A DNA stretch of 64,000 nt from Nicotiana tabacum. Lineage: Eukaryota > Streptophyta > Magnoliopsida > Solanales > Solanaceae. Made by a program: the position numbers and the translations under genes. The notes beneath the pieces are model-generated. The model made no database searches and was not told where the DNA came from. It worked only from the letters and a program-made list of their open reading frames with translations. The stretch lies in assembly GCF_000715075.1 (NCBI RefSeq), contig NC_134103.1, forward strand, positions 53,374,730-53,438,729, in the 5' to 3' direction. This document shows, piece by piece, positions 13,360-26,230 of this stretch; within the stretch, counting starts at the first letter, position 1, and each line of letters opens with the position of its first letter.

Positions 13360-13364
13360 AAATT

Positions 13365-14852
13365 TGACGAGATGAAAACACAACATTAAATTATGCTCGC
13401 TAGTCGAATATAGTATAGAAAATATCGTATCCACAACGATTGGATTTAAACAGTATTTTCGTAACTTTTACTTTTAATTGCTATCCAAGATGATCAGCAA
13501 TTTAGAGTTGTGTTATTTTAAACTAAAATTTTCTAAAAGTTTAAACTATTGGCTAATGACAATCGCAACAAGAATAAGCAAGAAGATATCAAAGGGAGAA
13601 AATAGGGGTTGATTGGATAGGTATAAGATACTTTTTTGGGAATTAACACTAGTTACTTCACTTCTATGGTTCAAGTGAGTCTCTCGAATTCAATCTATTA
13701 TGTTCAAACATTCAGTACAAAATCCTCTCTCAATTAAATCTCAACCTTACGATATGAACTAAGTTAAGCTTGGTGAAGATATGCGAGAATTCGTAGTGGA
13801 TTGATCCTTAGGAGAACCTCTTTCGATTATTCTCCTAACTAGGTCTAAACATTAATTCAACTAGCCTCTTTCGATTACTAACAAGAATCAATAAATTCAA
13901 CCAATAAGATAATGCAAAACATCACAAATTATGCCTTTTTCGATTGCATAAATAAGTGAATATATATGCAACAATAAAAACACCCAAAATACTTTAATAC
14001 ATAAAATTAGAGTTAATATCCACAAACAATTCTCAAAATACCAAATCCATCAATCCCTAAGGAAGAATTACTCCATGGATATGGAGAAATTCATCACAAT
14101 TAAGTTTAAGTTAAAGGAAAACATCAAACATCGAAACCCTTGTCTTTAGTGAGGATGAATGGTGAAATCTTTGTGCTCTTGCTTCTCCTTGTTCCCCTTA
14201 GCTTCCATAGGTCTAAACTATATCAAAAGTCATCAAAATACCGTTTTTCCCTGTTTATATACCAAGTAGGGTCAGACCCAAACAAATACACCTTCTCCTA
14301 CGCGAAATAGGACACTTTTTCCAGACACGACGTGCACGGCCGCGCACCTGGAATTGTGCTCGCGCACCTGGCCGCGCACTTTTCACCCTGTTCTGCCTCA
14401 TATGCGCGCCCAATGCGCGCCTAGTGCGTGGCCGCACAAGTGGGTGGTGTTATATTGGGAATTTGGGAATATGTAAAACATGAAGGTTGTATCCCTTTTA
14501 AATATCTTTCCAACGATATATTGTGTATCTCAATCGGAGTTCCTAGCGAAAAGTTATGTGCATTTTACTGGACACTGCGCAATATGCCTGCTCGATTCTT
14601 CGTTTCGTTCCACTATCACTCGTTGATCCCCAAACATGATTCCAACTTAATCCTTGGGCTTTTACTCTGACTTCAAAGCTCCAAAATAGCATGGATTCAT
14701 TCCATAACATATACATCGATCGAAATCACTCCTACAAGGTATAAAACACACAATTAGTGCAAAACACTAGCGATTAAAGCTCCAACTCAATTAAAGTGCA
14801 GTAAATTAGAGTGCGATAAGCGACTAAAATATGAGATTATAGCCTACCATCA
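13365..14852 (-). mobile_element. Array LTR 5 (5' LTR of the full-length copy, right end of the array)
   Basis: An LTR of 1488 bp, minus orientation, with edges TGACGAG and ACCATCA. The TATA region is weaker than in the other copies (TTATAT, about 14255-14260). The bases just outside (14853-14857) are ACAAT, the candidate right target-site duplication of the whole array. Confidence 0.87.
14328..14440 (-). promoter_or_regulatory. CpG-rich palindrome cluster in array LTR 5
   Basis: Several GC-rich self-complementary words lie in about 110 bp, including CACGGCCGCGCACCTGG, TGGCCGCGCAC and ATGCGCGCC. The cluster sits upstream of the TATA region in LTR orientation. The surroundings are strongly AT-rich, so it stands out sharply. 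It is present in all five array LTRs. A role in promoter control is inference. Confidence 0.6.
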
Positions 14853-17337
14853 ACAATTTAATTTTGCGAAAGTGCAAATTTAGATATATAAACTCACACA
14901 CTATGATATATACTACTAACTCCCACTGACCCATAATGATATTTGAAAATGAAAGAAGGGAGTATGAAATATGAAGTACAGCCAAAGTGCCAAGAATGAT
15001 ATTGCGTTATGAAAAATGGTGTCAATGAAATGAATGATATGTAAAAGAATATGAGATGAGTGGTAAATCATGTTAATAGCCTGGGGAGCATCGTTTAGCC
15101 ACCGAGGAAGGGTAGGTCAAAATAATCCAACCCCGAAACTACACGTGCTGGTGTAGGAGTGATTGAGGGGTAAATCCCCGTGTTAATATGACGAGGGTGT
15201 TTCCACTTATATGGGATGAGATTGATGAATTGATATGTTTACCCTCAAGTGGGATGAGATTATTGCTAGCGATATGTGATGTGATGTCGATCCACACGAA
15301 ATTGTGGTGAGACAACTTAGCCGATCGGGCTGAGATCGGATGCCTTGCCGCGCACATGGTAGTATTATGAGTGGATGTCTCGAGGTGAGACGCCTTAGAC
15401 GATCGGGATAAGATCGGACTCCGTGCTAAAAACACGGTGGTGTATCGGTGCTAAAGATCTCCCAACTTAAAAAGATTGAAATTTACTTGAAATTTACTTT
15501 TCCCCTAATTCGACACCTTGAAACTGTTTGAGTCTCTTAATGATTTTATGTTTCCTTCTCCATTTACTATTATTCATTCTATAAAGACTGTGTTTAGTTT
15601 TACATACTAGTACTATTCCATATGTACTAGCGTCCTTTTTGCCGGGGGTGCTGCATCTTTAATGGATGCAGGTGGTTCCACAGCAGGTGGTATTGATCAG
15701 TGGTAGCAGCACACCCTCTCCTTAGCTGACTTGGTGAGCCCCACTTCATTTCGGGGTCCTGTATCTCTCGTCCTTTGTACATAGTATTTTGAGGTATAGT
15801 CGGGGCCTTATTGCCGGCCCTGTCTTAACACTCTTTTGTTTATGTCAGAGCCTCTGCAGACATAGTGTGGGATGTATCCTATTTTGGGAAGACTAATATA
15901 AAAATATTATAATCGTATCATCTATTCCACTTTAACTATGATTATATAGTGTACTATTTTGGAGACTTGTTAATGATGTAACCTATGGAAATGAACCGGT
16001 GTTGTACACATGACCTCTTACCGTCTAATTAATGAAATGTATTTTTATCTTTATTCATGGGTGAGTAGGGTAGACGGCATTGTGCAGGCTTGCTCAGATT
16101 ATCCAAGTTGCGGCTAAATCGTTGAAGCTAGAACTTGTGAGATTTCTATTGAAAGGCTAGTTAGTAATGTTGTTGGTTGGTGGACTATTTTGGGAGGCTT
16201 AATATCATTATTATTGATGTTGTTTGGGCTGTTTTGTGATTTTTTAAACTTATGGGAAGTCATATAAATAAGGGAGGTACTGTTGGTATCATCATAAAAT
16301 AGGTTGCGGTCAATATATAATAATTACGACACTTAAACGATAATGATAGTGTAATTTCTCTTATTGTAGACTAAGGAGTCGTGACATTTGCATAGCTTGA
16401 GGTTGGGTAGTATATACAAGATATGTGAGGCTATCCCTTTTCTTCTTTTGCACAACTCCGATTGTACATAATGTAATGAATGAGCTTCCAAAGGTACTCC
16501 ACTCTTAGAAGCTAGCAGTACTTATATTGTTTCCTTTCTTAAGAAACACTTGATGTTGATGCTGATTCCCTTATTCTTATGTTAATAATGTTGTTGGTAC
16601 TTCATGATTCTTATAATATTCATGATGAAGGGTTATTCCTAATAACGGGTGCGGAGGATACCGACCCTACGTCACTCTGAGAGGTTTAGAATGTGATTCT
16701 AATGTGTCCAGCATGAATTTTATATATGTACCTATTTTACTCTACCGAGTCATGCTATAATTGGCCAGGTACGGCACCTATTGTGCAATGACTGATCAGT
16801 TGGTTTTTACCGAGCTCCACGTGGCCGGGTACAATTCTATCGAGCCTTATAATAGCCGGGTACGTTTTTACCGAGCCTATTACGGTAAGGTACGATATGA
16901 TGATGATGATGCCCACAGAGGAGTATGTTTTTAAAAGTATATGTGTGTATATATATATATATGTATGTATCATGCATTTCATGTTAGTCCCCCTCAGAGG
17001 CACTTAGATGCTAGAGGTTGTATATTCTCTATCCCTGCTTATATTATTGTTCTTATTTACTCAGTACATTCTTGATATTGATGTCCCTTTTATTTGTGGA
17101 CGTTGCATGTCATGCTGCAGGTCCTGGTAGACAGGTAGACGCAGCTCCCCCACCATAGTAGGCTGCCCAGTTCAGCAGTTATTGGCGAGATCCCTTCTCT
17201 GGACTTGTCGTGGTCTTGGTATGCATTTTTGTTATCGACGTTATGGGTATGTCGGGGCCTGCTCCGGGAATGTTGCAGCACTTATGTTCCTTTAGAGGCT
17301 CATAAACAGGTGTCAACTCATGTATAGTTTGGATTGA
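14853..17337 (+). mobile_element. Plus-strand LTR 'P', left part (Ty3/gypsy type)
   Basis: This noncoding sequence has the character of long Solanaceae gypsy LTRs: blocks such as CCGATCGGGCTGAGATCGG, GTGAGCCCCACTTCATTTCG and AGTCGGGGCCTTATTGCC, and the late-LTR phrase around 17095-17300. Its start is cut by the array at 14852. It is interrupted at 17337 by the solo LTR and resumes at 21287. No coding sequence is visible; open stretches on the minus strand are low quality. Confidence 0.7.
15600..15860 (+). repeat. Conserved LTR module, copy 1 (plus)
   Basis: About 260 bp containing TGGATGCAGGTGGTTCCACA, GTGAGCCCCACTTCATTTCG and a CGGGGCCTTATTGCC phrase. The same ordered words occur in reverse complement at about 17640-17930 inside the solo LTR, although flanking LTR sequence is much less alike. 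Confidence 0.65.
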
Positions 17338-17639
17338 TGTCACGCCCTGGCCTCGGGGAGCGCGACCGGTGCTCAACCGAGATAACCCGGTCAAGAAAGC
17401 CTGCTAGGTACTTTCTACTCGACCTTGCCCATGAATAGAGTCGAGATGTATCCCATTATATAAACATTGAGAGGATTTCATAATCAACACCAATCATATT
17501 ACCATTTATAAATTCGTTCACGATTTGTTTTTCTTCCAAAATATTTTTACACATTCATAGTTTAGCAGTGAAAATATGTGACACAAATCCAACATTTCTA
17601 GTTTGATTTTTGTTTGCCAAAACCAAGATATAACCCACA

Positions 17640-17930
17640 CTATATCTACGGAGCCTCTAAGTACAACATAAGAGTTGTATGGAAGTGTCGGTGACAAGGC
17701 CCCGGCTATACCTCAAAACACTGTACACATGAAGCCAAAAGAGACAAGACCCCGATATGAAGTGGGGCTCACCATGTCTGCTGAGAGGAGTATGTACTGC
17801 TATCACTAATCAATACCGCCTGCTGTGGAACCACCTGCATCCATTAAAAAATGCAGGGCCCTCGGCAAAGTGGACGTGAGTACATTTGGAATAGTACTCA
17901 TATGTAAGGTAGACAGAACAACATATGAAA
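17640..17930 (-). repeat. Conserved LTR module, copy 2 (minus)
   Basis: This is the reverse complement of the 15600-15860 module, with matching phrases such as AGTGGGGCTCACCATG and GTGGAACCACCTGCATCCAT. It lies near the 3' end of solo LTR S, a comparable place to its position in LTR P. Confidence 0.65.
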
Positions 17931-18194
17931 ATACGGTAACTCAAATAAGAGGCAAATGAAGTATATCAAGAAACTATGGAACGACCCATAGAATCACATG
18001 TCAAGACTTATTATACTTACATTATTCTGCACTTCTTTTGAGATCAAGTGAGCTATATGAACTATGCATGGGATACAAAATATAATGTAAATGTAACAAC
18101 ATGTACAAACAAAGGAAATGAAAGCGGCACCTATTATTCGTGCTACCTATGTGTCTCACTAGACCGTCCATAGCCCTCTCTCAACATGCACCTA

Positions 18195-18780
18195 TGCATT
18201 TCACAAACCGTTCATAGGATCACATATACAATACACTTATGTGTTTCATAGACCGTCCATAGGATCACCTATACAATACACCTATGCATTTCATAGACCA
18301 TCCATAGGATCACCTATACAATACACCTATGCGTTTCATACACCGTCCATAGGATCATCTATACAATAGGATCACATATACAATACACCTATGCATTCCA
18401 TACACCGTCCATAGGATCACCTCTACAATACACCTATGCATTTAATAAACCGTCCATATGATCACCTATGCAATACACCTATGCGTTTCATAAATCATCT
18501 ATAGGATTACCTATACAACTATGCATTTCATAGACCGTCCATATGATCACCTATACAATACACATATGCATTTCATAGACCATCCATAGGATCACCTATA
18601 CAATACACCTATGTGCTTCATAGACCGTCCATAGGATCATCTATACAATACGCCTATATATTTCATAGACCGTCCATAGGATAACCTATACAATACACCT
18701 ATGAATTTCATGCATCGTCCATAGGATCCATTCATACCATACACAATGCACCTATGCGTTCAAAGACCGTCCATAGGGCT
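18195..18780. repeat. 45 bp minisatellite inside solo LTR S
   Basis: About 13-14 degenerate copies of a roughly 45 bp unit containing CACCTATGCATTTCATAGAC and CGTCCATAGGATCACC. The CGTCCATAGG landmark recurs near 18253, 18298, 18343, 18405, 18451, 18536, 18581, 18627, 18670, 18716 and 18768. Each unit includes CCTATG and CATAGG, so it can fold into a short stem. It is shorter around 18361 and 18495, where units are partly deleted. Confidence 0.85.
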
Positions 18781-19975
18781 CATAAAACATAATTATGCAC
18801 ATGACCATATATAAGCTCAAGTGACATGATTAACATTACATTTAAGGTCGTAAGTTCTCGGATCATTGGAATACTTCATGTTCATTCTCATCATGGAGAA
18901 ACACAACTCATTACATTAGCACATGTATGGTAGATAAATGAGTAGATTTCAATGGCACATGGGCCAAATTCTTTTTCCATAAGATTTATCATCATTAGCA
19001 TAAGACATCTCTCTTTCATCTCGTTATATACTCTATTGCCATCTTAAGGTCATTAGCTTAGTTCATATTTCTTGGGGACATAACATCGAAGTCATTTACA
19101 TTTATTATTTTATAAGCATACATACTATGATTGAAACCATTAGAACATATAATGCCTCAAAATTCTCATTTTGGCAAGCAACCACATTTCATATTCATAC
19201 TATCAATTCCTTTTACTTGCCATGGGTGACCAGAGATCAATAAGAGCATTTAAAACATTTATAAACTCTATATCCTTTACTCATGAGAACGTAAGAGTTT
19301 ATAACACATAGGAAATGCTTATAAAAGAGAGCATGGTGATTTACGACTGAAACACTGGTTCAAATCATTGGTATTAGTTTAGAACAACCACATTTGAACA
19401 CGACTTGAGTACATGAGCCTTTTAGGCAAATCTATTTTCGAAGTCAATTTAGAACAGTTGAATCAAGGCTCATTTCATAATCTTTCACATATCAATTCAT
19501 TTCATTGGCACCATTGGCCATAAGTATAACTTTCATTCTTGGCACTGTGGCCACACTATATATCTCCAACACACTTCTCTCACTTTCAAGCATCTTTATA
19601 GATTATCAACCATAGGAGAATTTAAAATCAAGGCCTTAAGTATATATATGAGCAATAGGAGTTTTAGGCGCATTGAGTATTCTTTCCAAATTAAGCAAAA
19701 TGGACTTTCATTTGAAATATGAATTGAAGTTATAACGCTTTAACACATAAACCATACTCAAAAACACATTCTCGAAGGAGATCATGGTGATATAGGAGTT
19801 AGAACACATTTTGAGTACATACATCTTTCGACACTTTGCTTACTCGGGATAATCAAATTTATTAGGAATAACTCGGAATATGGGAATTAGGGACCTGGGC
19901 CAACTATACTTGAAACTTACGGGAACATCATGGAATTCAATTCTAAGAAAGAAGTTTTAGCCAACATACCTGAAG

Positions 19976-19987
19976 CCCCCCCCCCCC
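19976..19987. repeat. Homopolymer (C)12
   Basis: Twelve consecutive C bases inside solo LTR S. The true length may be uncertain because of sequencing of homopolymers. Confidence 0.8.
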
Positions 19988-20027
19988 TAATAATACTACG
20001 ATGGTCCACCACACCAAACAACTTTAA

Positions 20028-20276
20028 TCTATAACAATGCAACATAATTGCACCAATATTAGCAGGATTTCTATACATTAAGTCATTTAGACTTTTTATC
20101 AAACATCTAGTGTGCATATTTTTCTACAACCTCTAGGAATGGTATCAAATTCAATCTACAACAATGCAACATAATTGCACCACTATTAGCAAGATTTCTA
20201 TGCTTTAAGTCATTTAGACTTTTTATCAAACATCTAGTGTGCATTTTTTTTTTCTACAACCTCTGGTAATGGTGTT
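20028..20276. repeat. Tandem duplication, period about 127 bp
   Basis: The segment beginning TCTATAACAATGCAACATAA at 20028 is repeated at 20155 (TCTACAACAATGCAACATAA) and carried through ATCTAGTGTGCAT and TTCTACAACCTCT. The two copies differ by a few substitutions and a longer T run in the second. It lies within solo LTR S. Confidence 0.85.
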
Positions 20277-20782
20277 TCTTCATCCAACAATCCCTCCTTT
20301 CCAGGAACAAGAGATACTACAACATCCTCCATCCACTAACTACCTTATTAGCACCATTATAATCATCAATGAACTCACGTCCACTAAATTTTACTAATTA
20401 ACTCATTACAAAATCTATACAACACCCAATTATCTAGTTTAAGCACTTATTGTTTCCAATCACCATCCCATAAGTGCTAGTACGTACTTCTTGCTCATAA
20501 ATTCACTAACAATCCATGCATATAGGTTTAAGGGTGAAAGATTACCTCTTGTTGACCAAATCTTGAAAGATAACTTTTGGGTGTTCTTGAGATTGGAAGA
20601 AATCCTATGGAATCCAGTCAAAACCTTGCTGTAACTAGTGATTGAGAAGTGAAATTATCATAAAAACACACTTTAAAACTCACCTTAGGTGTGTATTGGA
20701 AGCCTTGGCCGGATGGGTGATGGAGAGAAAGCCCTAGTCTTGAAGAAATGACTTAACCACTCTCTCTCCTCGACCTTGGGGG

Positions 20783-20900
20783 CATTTATAGGGTTCCTAT
20801 GTGTGCGGCCACGCACCTGGGGAAGTTATCGTGCATCTGGCAGCGCACACAAGGCAAAAATCCCCCTTCTGTGTGCGGCCGTGCATCTGGGCGCGCATAT
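20783..20900 (-). promoter_or_regulatory. TATA box and CpG-rich palindromes of solo LTR S
   Basis: On the minus strand CTATAAATG (20791-20783) follows a GC-rich block at 20900-20800. The block contains GTGCGTGGCC and GCGCGC words, including CCAGGTGCGTGGCCGCACAC. This is nearly the same as CCAGGTGCGCGGCCACGCAC in the array LTRs, which appear otherwise unrelated. The distance from the LTR 5' end to TATA is about 500 bp, similar to the array LTRs. Confidence 0.6.
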
Positions 20901-21286
20901 GGCATAGGTATGGTAAAATAGCCATAACTTTCTGTATACATATCCAAATGACAAACGGTTTGATGTGTTGGAAACTAGACTCAAATGTATTTAATTGTAT
21001 AGGTATAGAACCACTTAAGTTTTTATAGTTTGGTAGATGAATGTGTTTGAAGTCAGATTGTGTGTGAATTTATTTGAAACTTTAGCCCATTGCATAGCTC
21101 TCAACTTGGCTTAGTACTAGGGATCTCTTTAGACCCTAACAACATCAAATACACCTCCTACACTTAATATCATGATCATCTAAGTTTTTCCAGTGTTTAA
21201 CCTCTCGTTGAAGTAAATACAACCCTTAAGCGACTTATGAGCGTGCTTATGGCCTCGGACTAATAGGAAATTCGAAGGGCCTCACA

Positions 21287-21557
21287 ATTGCCTTGTCGGC
21301 TGATTTTTGTTGTATAGTCTTCCATGGCAGCTTGTGAGCTCGTACCTTATATATAGCTTCATGACAGACTTGTCAGCCCATGTTATGTATGTTCATACCA
21401 TTATCTGTCATTGTTGGTTGTTGATGATTCATGTCTACCATTTATTTTGATCTAGTTGGCCATTATAGATAATAAGAAAGGTTAGATAAAATGTACGTTG
21501 GTGCTCGGCAGGTATGGCTCGGGTACCAGCCATGGCCCTCCAGTTTGGGTTGTGACA
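21287..21557 (+). mobile_element. LTR 'P', right part (3' end of the LTR)
   Basis: This continues LTR P after the solo LTR, with phrases CCTTGTCGGC, CCATGGCAGC and the terminal GGGTTGTGACA. The end at 21557 is a typical LTR 3' end (TGACA). No primer-binding site follows, so P is a 3' LTR or a solo LTR. Confidence 0.68.
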
Positions 21558-22141
21558 CATACGAACATGCTCATGCCATCAAAATAGAGAAATAACATCT
21601 ACAAACCGAACACGAAAACGCATAAGTTTCAAAGTAAATTTGAAGAACATTTAGAATTGCAACTAGGCGTCTGAATCCTATCAATTCAACTCCAAATGAT
21701 ACCAAATTTTGCAGACAAGATCTAAATAGCATAACAGACCTATTTTAAGTCCCAAAATCAAATTCTGAACTCGATAGCTAAAAGCCAACCTACGGTCAAA
21801 GTTTTCAAGTTCAAATTGCCAAATTTCGGCAAAACAACACAAATCAACCTACGAACTTCTGAATTCAATTCCGGCCATACGCCTAAGTCCAAAATAACAA
21901 GAAGAAGCTATCAGAGCCATCAAAACACCGTTCCAAGATAGTTTTTACAAAAGTCAAAGTTTGGTCAACATTTCTAATTTAAGCTTCTAAGTGATGAGTC
22001 AAAGTGTCCAAATCAACCCGTAATCTTCCCGGAACAAAATTAACCGGCCACATAAGTCATAAAACCATAAACACACATACGCGAAGCATCAAAAATGGAA
22101 ACGGGATGCAATTACACAAAACTATCGGTCGCGTCGTTACA
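21558..22141 (-). mobile_element. Minus-strand LTR fragment 'M'
   Basis: Noncoding. It ends at 22141 with CGTCGTTACA, which on the minus strand is an LTR start TGTAACGACG. Internal words such as ACGCCTAAGTCC and CAAAGTTTGGTCAAC are shared with other minus LTR 5' parts here (for example 33900-34020 and 52480-52580). The left side is cut at the end of LTR P. I infer that P inserted into M. Confidence 0.55.
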
Positions 22142-22310
22142 TTGAGATACTTGAACAATGAGGTTCTTGTGGTTTGATGAATTGTTATTGGCTTGAACGT
22201 TGTGATTTATGTTCATTTGTAATATTCTCTTAATCACTCTCCTTGATGTTATTCATCCTTCCTACCTTGTTTGATATTGATATACATGTGCATGGTGAGG
22301 AAGAGTATAA

Positions 22311-22535
22311 AGCACGGAGGGTGATGCCGTGCCATTACATATACATTGCTATGTGAGGAAGAGTGCAAAGCACGAATTATGATGTCGTGCCATGTGAGTT
22401 AAGCACGAAGGGTGATGCCGTGCCATTTTATTTACATTATCATGTGAGGATGAGAGTAAAAGCACGAAGGGTGATGTTGTGCCATTGTTATTATAACATC
22501 ATGTGTTCATGGAACGAAGGGTGTTTCCGTGCAGG
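22311..22535. repeat. Hairpin-containing degenerate tandem repeat in LTR H
   Basis: Units of about 35-60 bp share GCACGAAGGGTGATGCCGTG at 22312, 22371, 22403, 22462 and 22513 with variation; one more diverged copy is at about 23092. In each, GCACG can pair with CGTGC. They are separated by GTGAGGAAGAGT-type text. Confidence 0.75.
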
Positions 22536-23680
22536 CGAGGACGAGAGAGATGCATTATATTGTGATATATTTTCCTTGTGTATACATTCATTCCTTTATC
22601 TTCAGCTATTACTGTTGCACCTATGTTTATTATGTGACTTGTCATTGTTGTTCTGCCTTTGTCCTCTACATCAATTGTTGTCGTATTATCCATGCCTTCT
22701 GTCTGTTTAGCCTGTAAATATCATGCTTTCCTTATTGTTTGTCATATCTACATCTATGTCGTATCTCAATTGTAGCACTTTTCATATAAGCTTTCTGCCA
22801 TGTTAGTTATCCATGCCCTCTATTTGTTTAGCCTATAAAGATCATGCTTCCTTCATGTTTGCTCTATCTACATCTAAGCCTTCTACCATGTTAGTTAGTG
22901 AAATTTATGTTCTTCCATCTTAATTGCTATCATTACTTCTATGCCTCCCACATAGTTTGTTACCATTGTCCATATGTACTGCCTTGTTAGTTATTGCTAC
23001 CCGTGTAATTCCCACTTTGTCATTACAGTTATTGGAATTTCTTTCACTTCGTTGGTACTGTTATACGTATATTTGGTTAGGATGAGATAAATGCATGAAG
23101 GGTATTGCCGTGCTATTTGATTTAATATCTTGAGTACACTTCCCATGCTGTGAAAGTTTTGAATTTACTATATTAGGTTCGATGGTCATCGTGACAAGGA
23201 AATGATTCATTATGATATTGAGGAATATCGACCGTAATTTCTTCTAATGATTCTTTTACTGCTTCGCATATTTATTTTTGTACTCTTCTCTGTTATATTT
23301 TAGTATTGTTTCTATTGCTAGTCTATTGCACATGTTATATCAGTGAGTATCTTTTAACTAAAAAGCCTCGTCACTACTTCACTGAGGTTATACAATATAC
23401 TTACTGGGTACATGGGGTTGGTTGTACACATACTATACTTCTGCACCTTGCATGCAGATTTTGGAGCTAGAGTTGATGTGTATGGCGGGAGCTGGCATCA
23501 AAGATGTACCTGTGTTCCAGTTATAGCTGCCATTTGTCCTTTGTAGCTTTAGATTTTGCAAATCTGTTTATGTATATTTCGAGCAAATGATTTATTTATT
23601 TCGTACCAGCTTTTGTAAATTCTAAATCTTTGAAGCTCATGATTTGTACTACTAGTCCTTGGGTTATTATATAAAAGTTC

Positions 23681-23685
23681 AGATA
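23681..23685. other. Left target-site duplication of element 1 (AGATA)
   Basis: AGATA directly precedes the 5' LTR start TGTTACACC. The same five bases follow the 3' LTR end at 38890-38894. A 5 bp duplication is the rule for Ty3/gypsy integration. Confidence 0.88.
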
Positions 23686-26037
<2,352 letters not shown>

Positions 26038-26041
26038 AAAG

Positions 26042-26053
26042 TGGTATCAAAGA
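26042..26053 (+). other. Primer-binding site of element 1, initiator-Met type (decayed)
   Basis: TGGTATCAAAGA lies four bases after the LTR end. The family site is TGGTATCAGAGC, complementary to initiator tRNA-Met; two positions differ. Confidence 0.7.
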
Positions 26054-26230
26054 AGTTTGTTCCTATGGTTTTCTATAGACCGTGTCTAGTATAGTCTTGT
26101 TTATGAGTGTGTTATACACCACACTTATAAATATGAGGCTGCGGGATATATAGGATGTTATCTTCCCTTCTTATCTTAGATTGTGCGATATAAGGATTCA
26201 TTTTCCTAACAATATGTTATGTTTTTAGAA

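Larger units (their letters stand above)
10607..13364 (-). mobile_element. Internal region of the full-length non-autonomous element
   Basis: This 2758 bp spacer is the only one that continues past the junction seen in the other units. On the minus strand the order is primer-binding site (13359-13342), degenerate coding (about 13154-12292), a conserved block with TGTA repeats (about 12230-12128), then the 3'UTR (about 11860-10607) that forms the spacer of the short units. No reverse transcriptase, RNase H or integrase is recognisable, so the element would depend on enzymes from a relative. Confidence 0.82.
1..14852 (-). repeat. Tandem array of LTR + 3'UTR units from a non-autonomous Athila/Tat-like retroelement
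   Basis: The same sequence recurs head-to-tail: LTRs at 1055, 3782, 6528, 9165 and 13365 (spacings 2727, 2746, 2637 and 4200). Spacers between the first four are about 1.2-1.3 kb; the last is 2758 bp. Read on the minus strand each LTR begins TGATGGTAGGC and ends near CTCATCA or CTCGTCA. A purine-rich tract ending AAGTGTGGGGTGC precedes each LTR start, as expected for a 3' polypurine tract. Only the last unit has a primer-binding site. The array runs off the left edge of the window. Copies differ by scattered substitutions and small indels, so amplification is fairly recent but not brand new. The known parallel is Sobo, a Solanum bulbocastanum satellite derived from an LTR retroelement. Confidence 0.9.
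17338..21286 (-). mobile_element. Solo LTR 'S' inserted in LTR 'P'
   Basis: The segment starts TGTCACGCCC and ends CCTCACA on the plus strand, so read on the minus strand it is TG...CA (TGTGAGGCCC start). Flanks are ATTGA (17333-17337) and ATTGC (21287-21291), a 5 bp duplication with one mismatch. P sequence on the left (GTGTATAGT-type phrase) resumes at the right as CCTTGTCGGC, the same order as in element 1 LTRs. The length of 3949 bp with no internal region or primer-binding site marks it as a solo LTR formed by LTR-LTR recombination. Confidence 0.72.
22142..23685 (+). mobile_element. Plus-strand LTR 'H', left part, split by element 1
   Basis: Its last 350 bp (CTGCACCTTGCATGCAGATT, GGCGGGAGCTGGCAT) match the 3' half of the element 4 LTR at about 56750-56950 and 58590-58660. 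It stops at 23685, where element 1 inserted, and resumes at 38895. Its own 5' end is cut at 22142 by fragment M. No coding. Confidence 0.72.

Noticed and set aside
18195..18780. Regular repeats that could suggest a CRISPR array
   Set aside because: Units are directly adjacent and degenerate, with no unique spacers, and the setting is a plant retroelement LTR.
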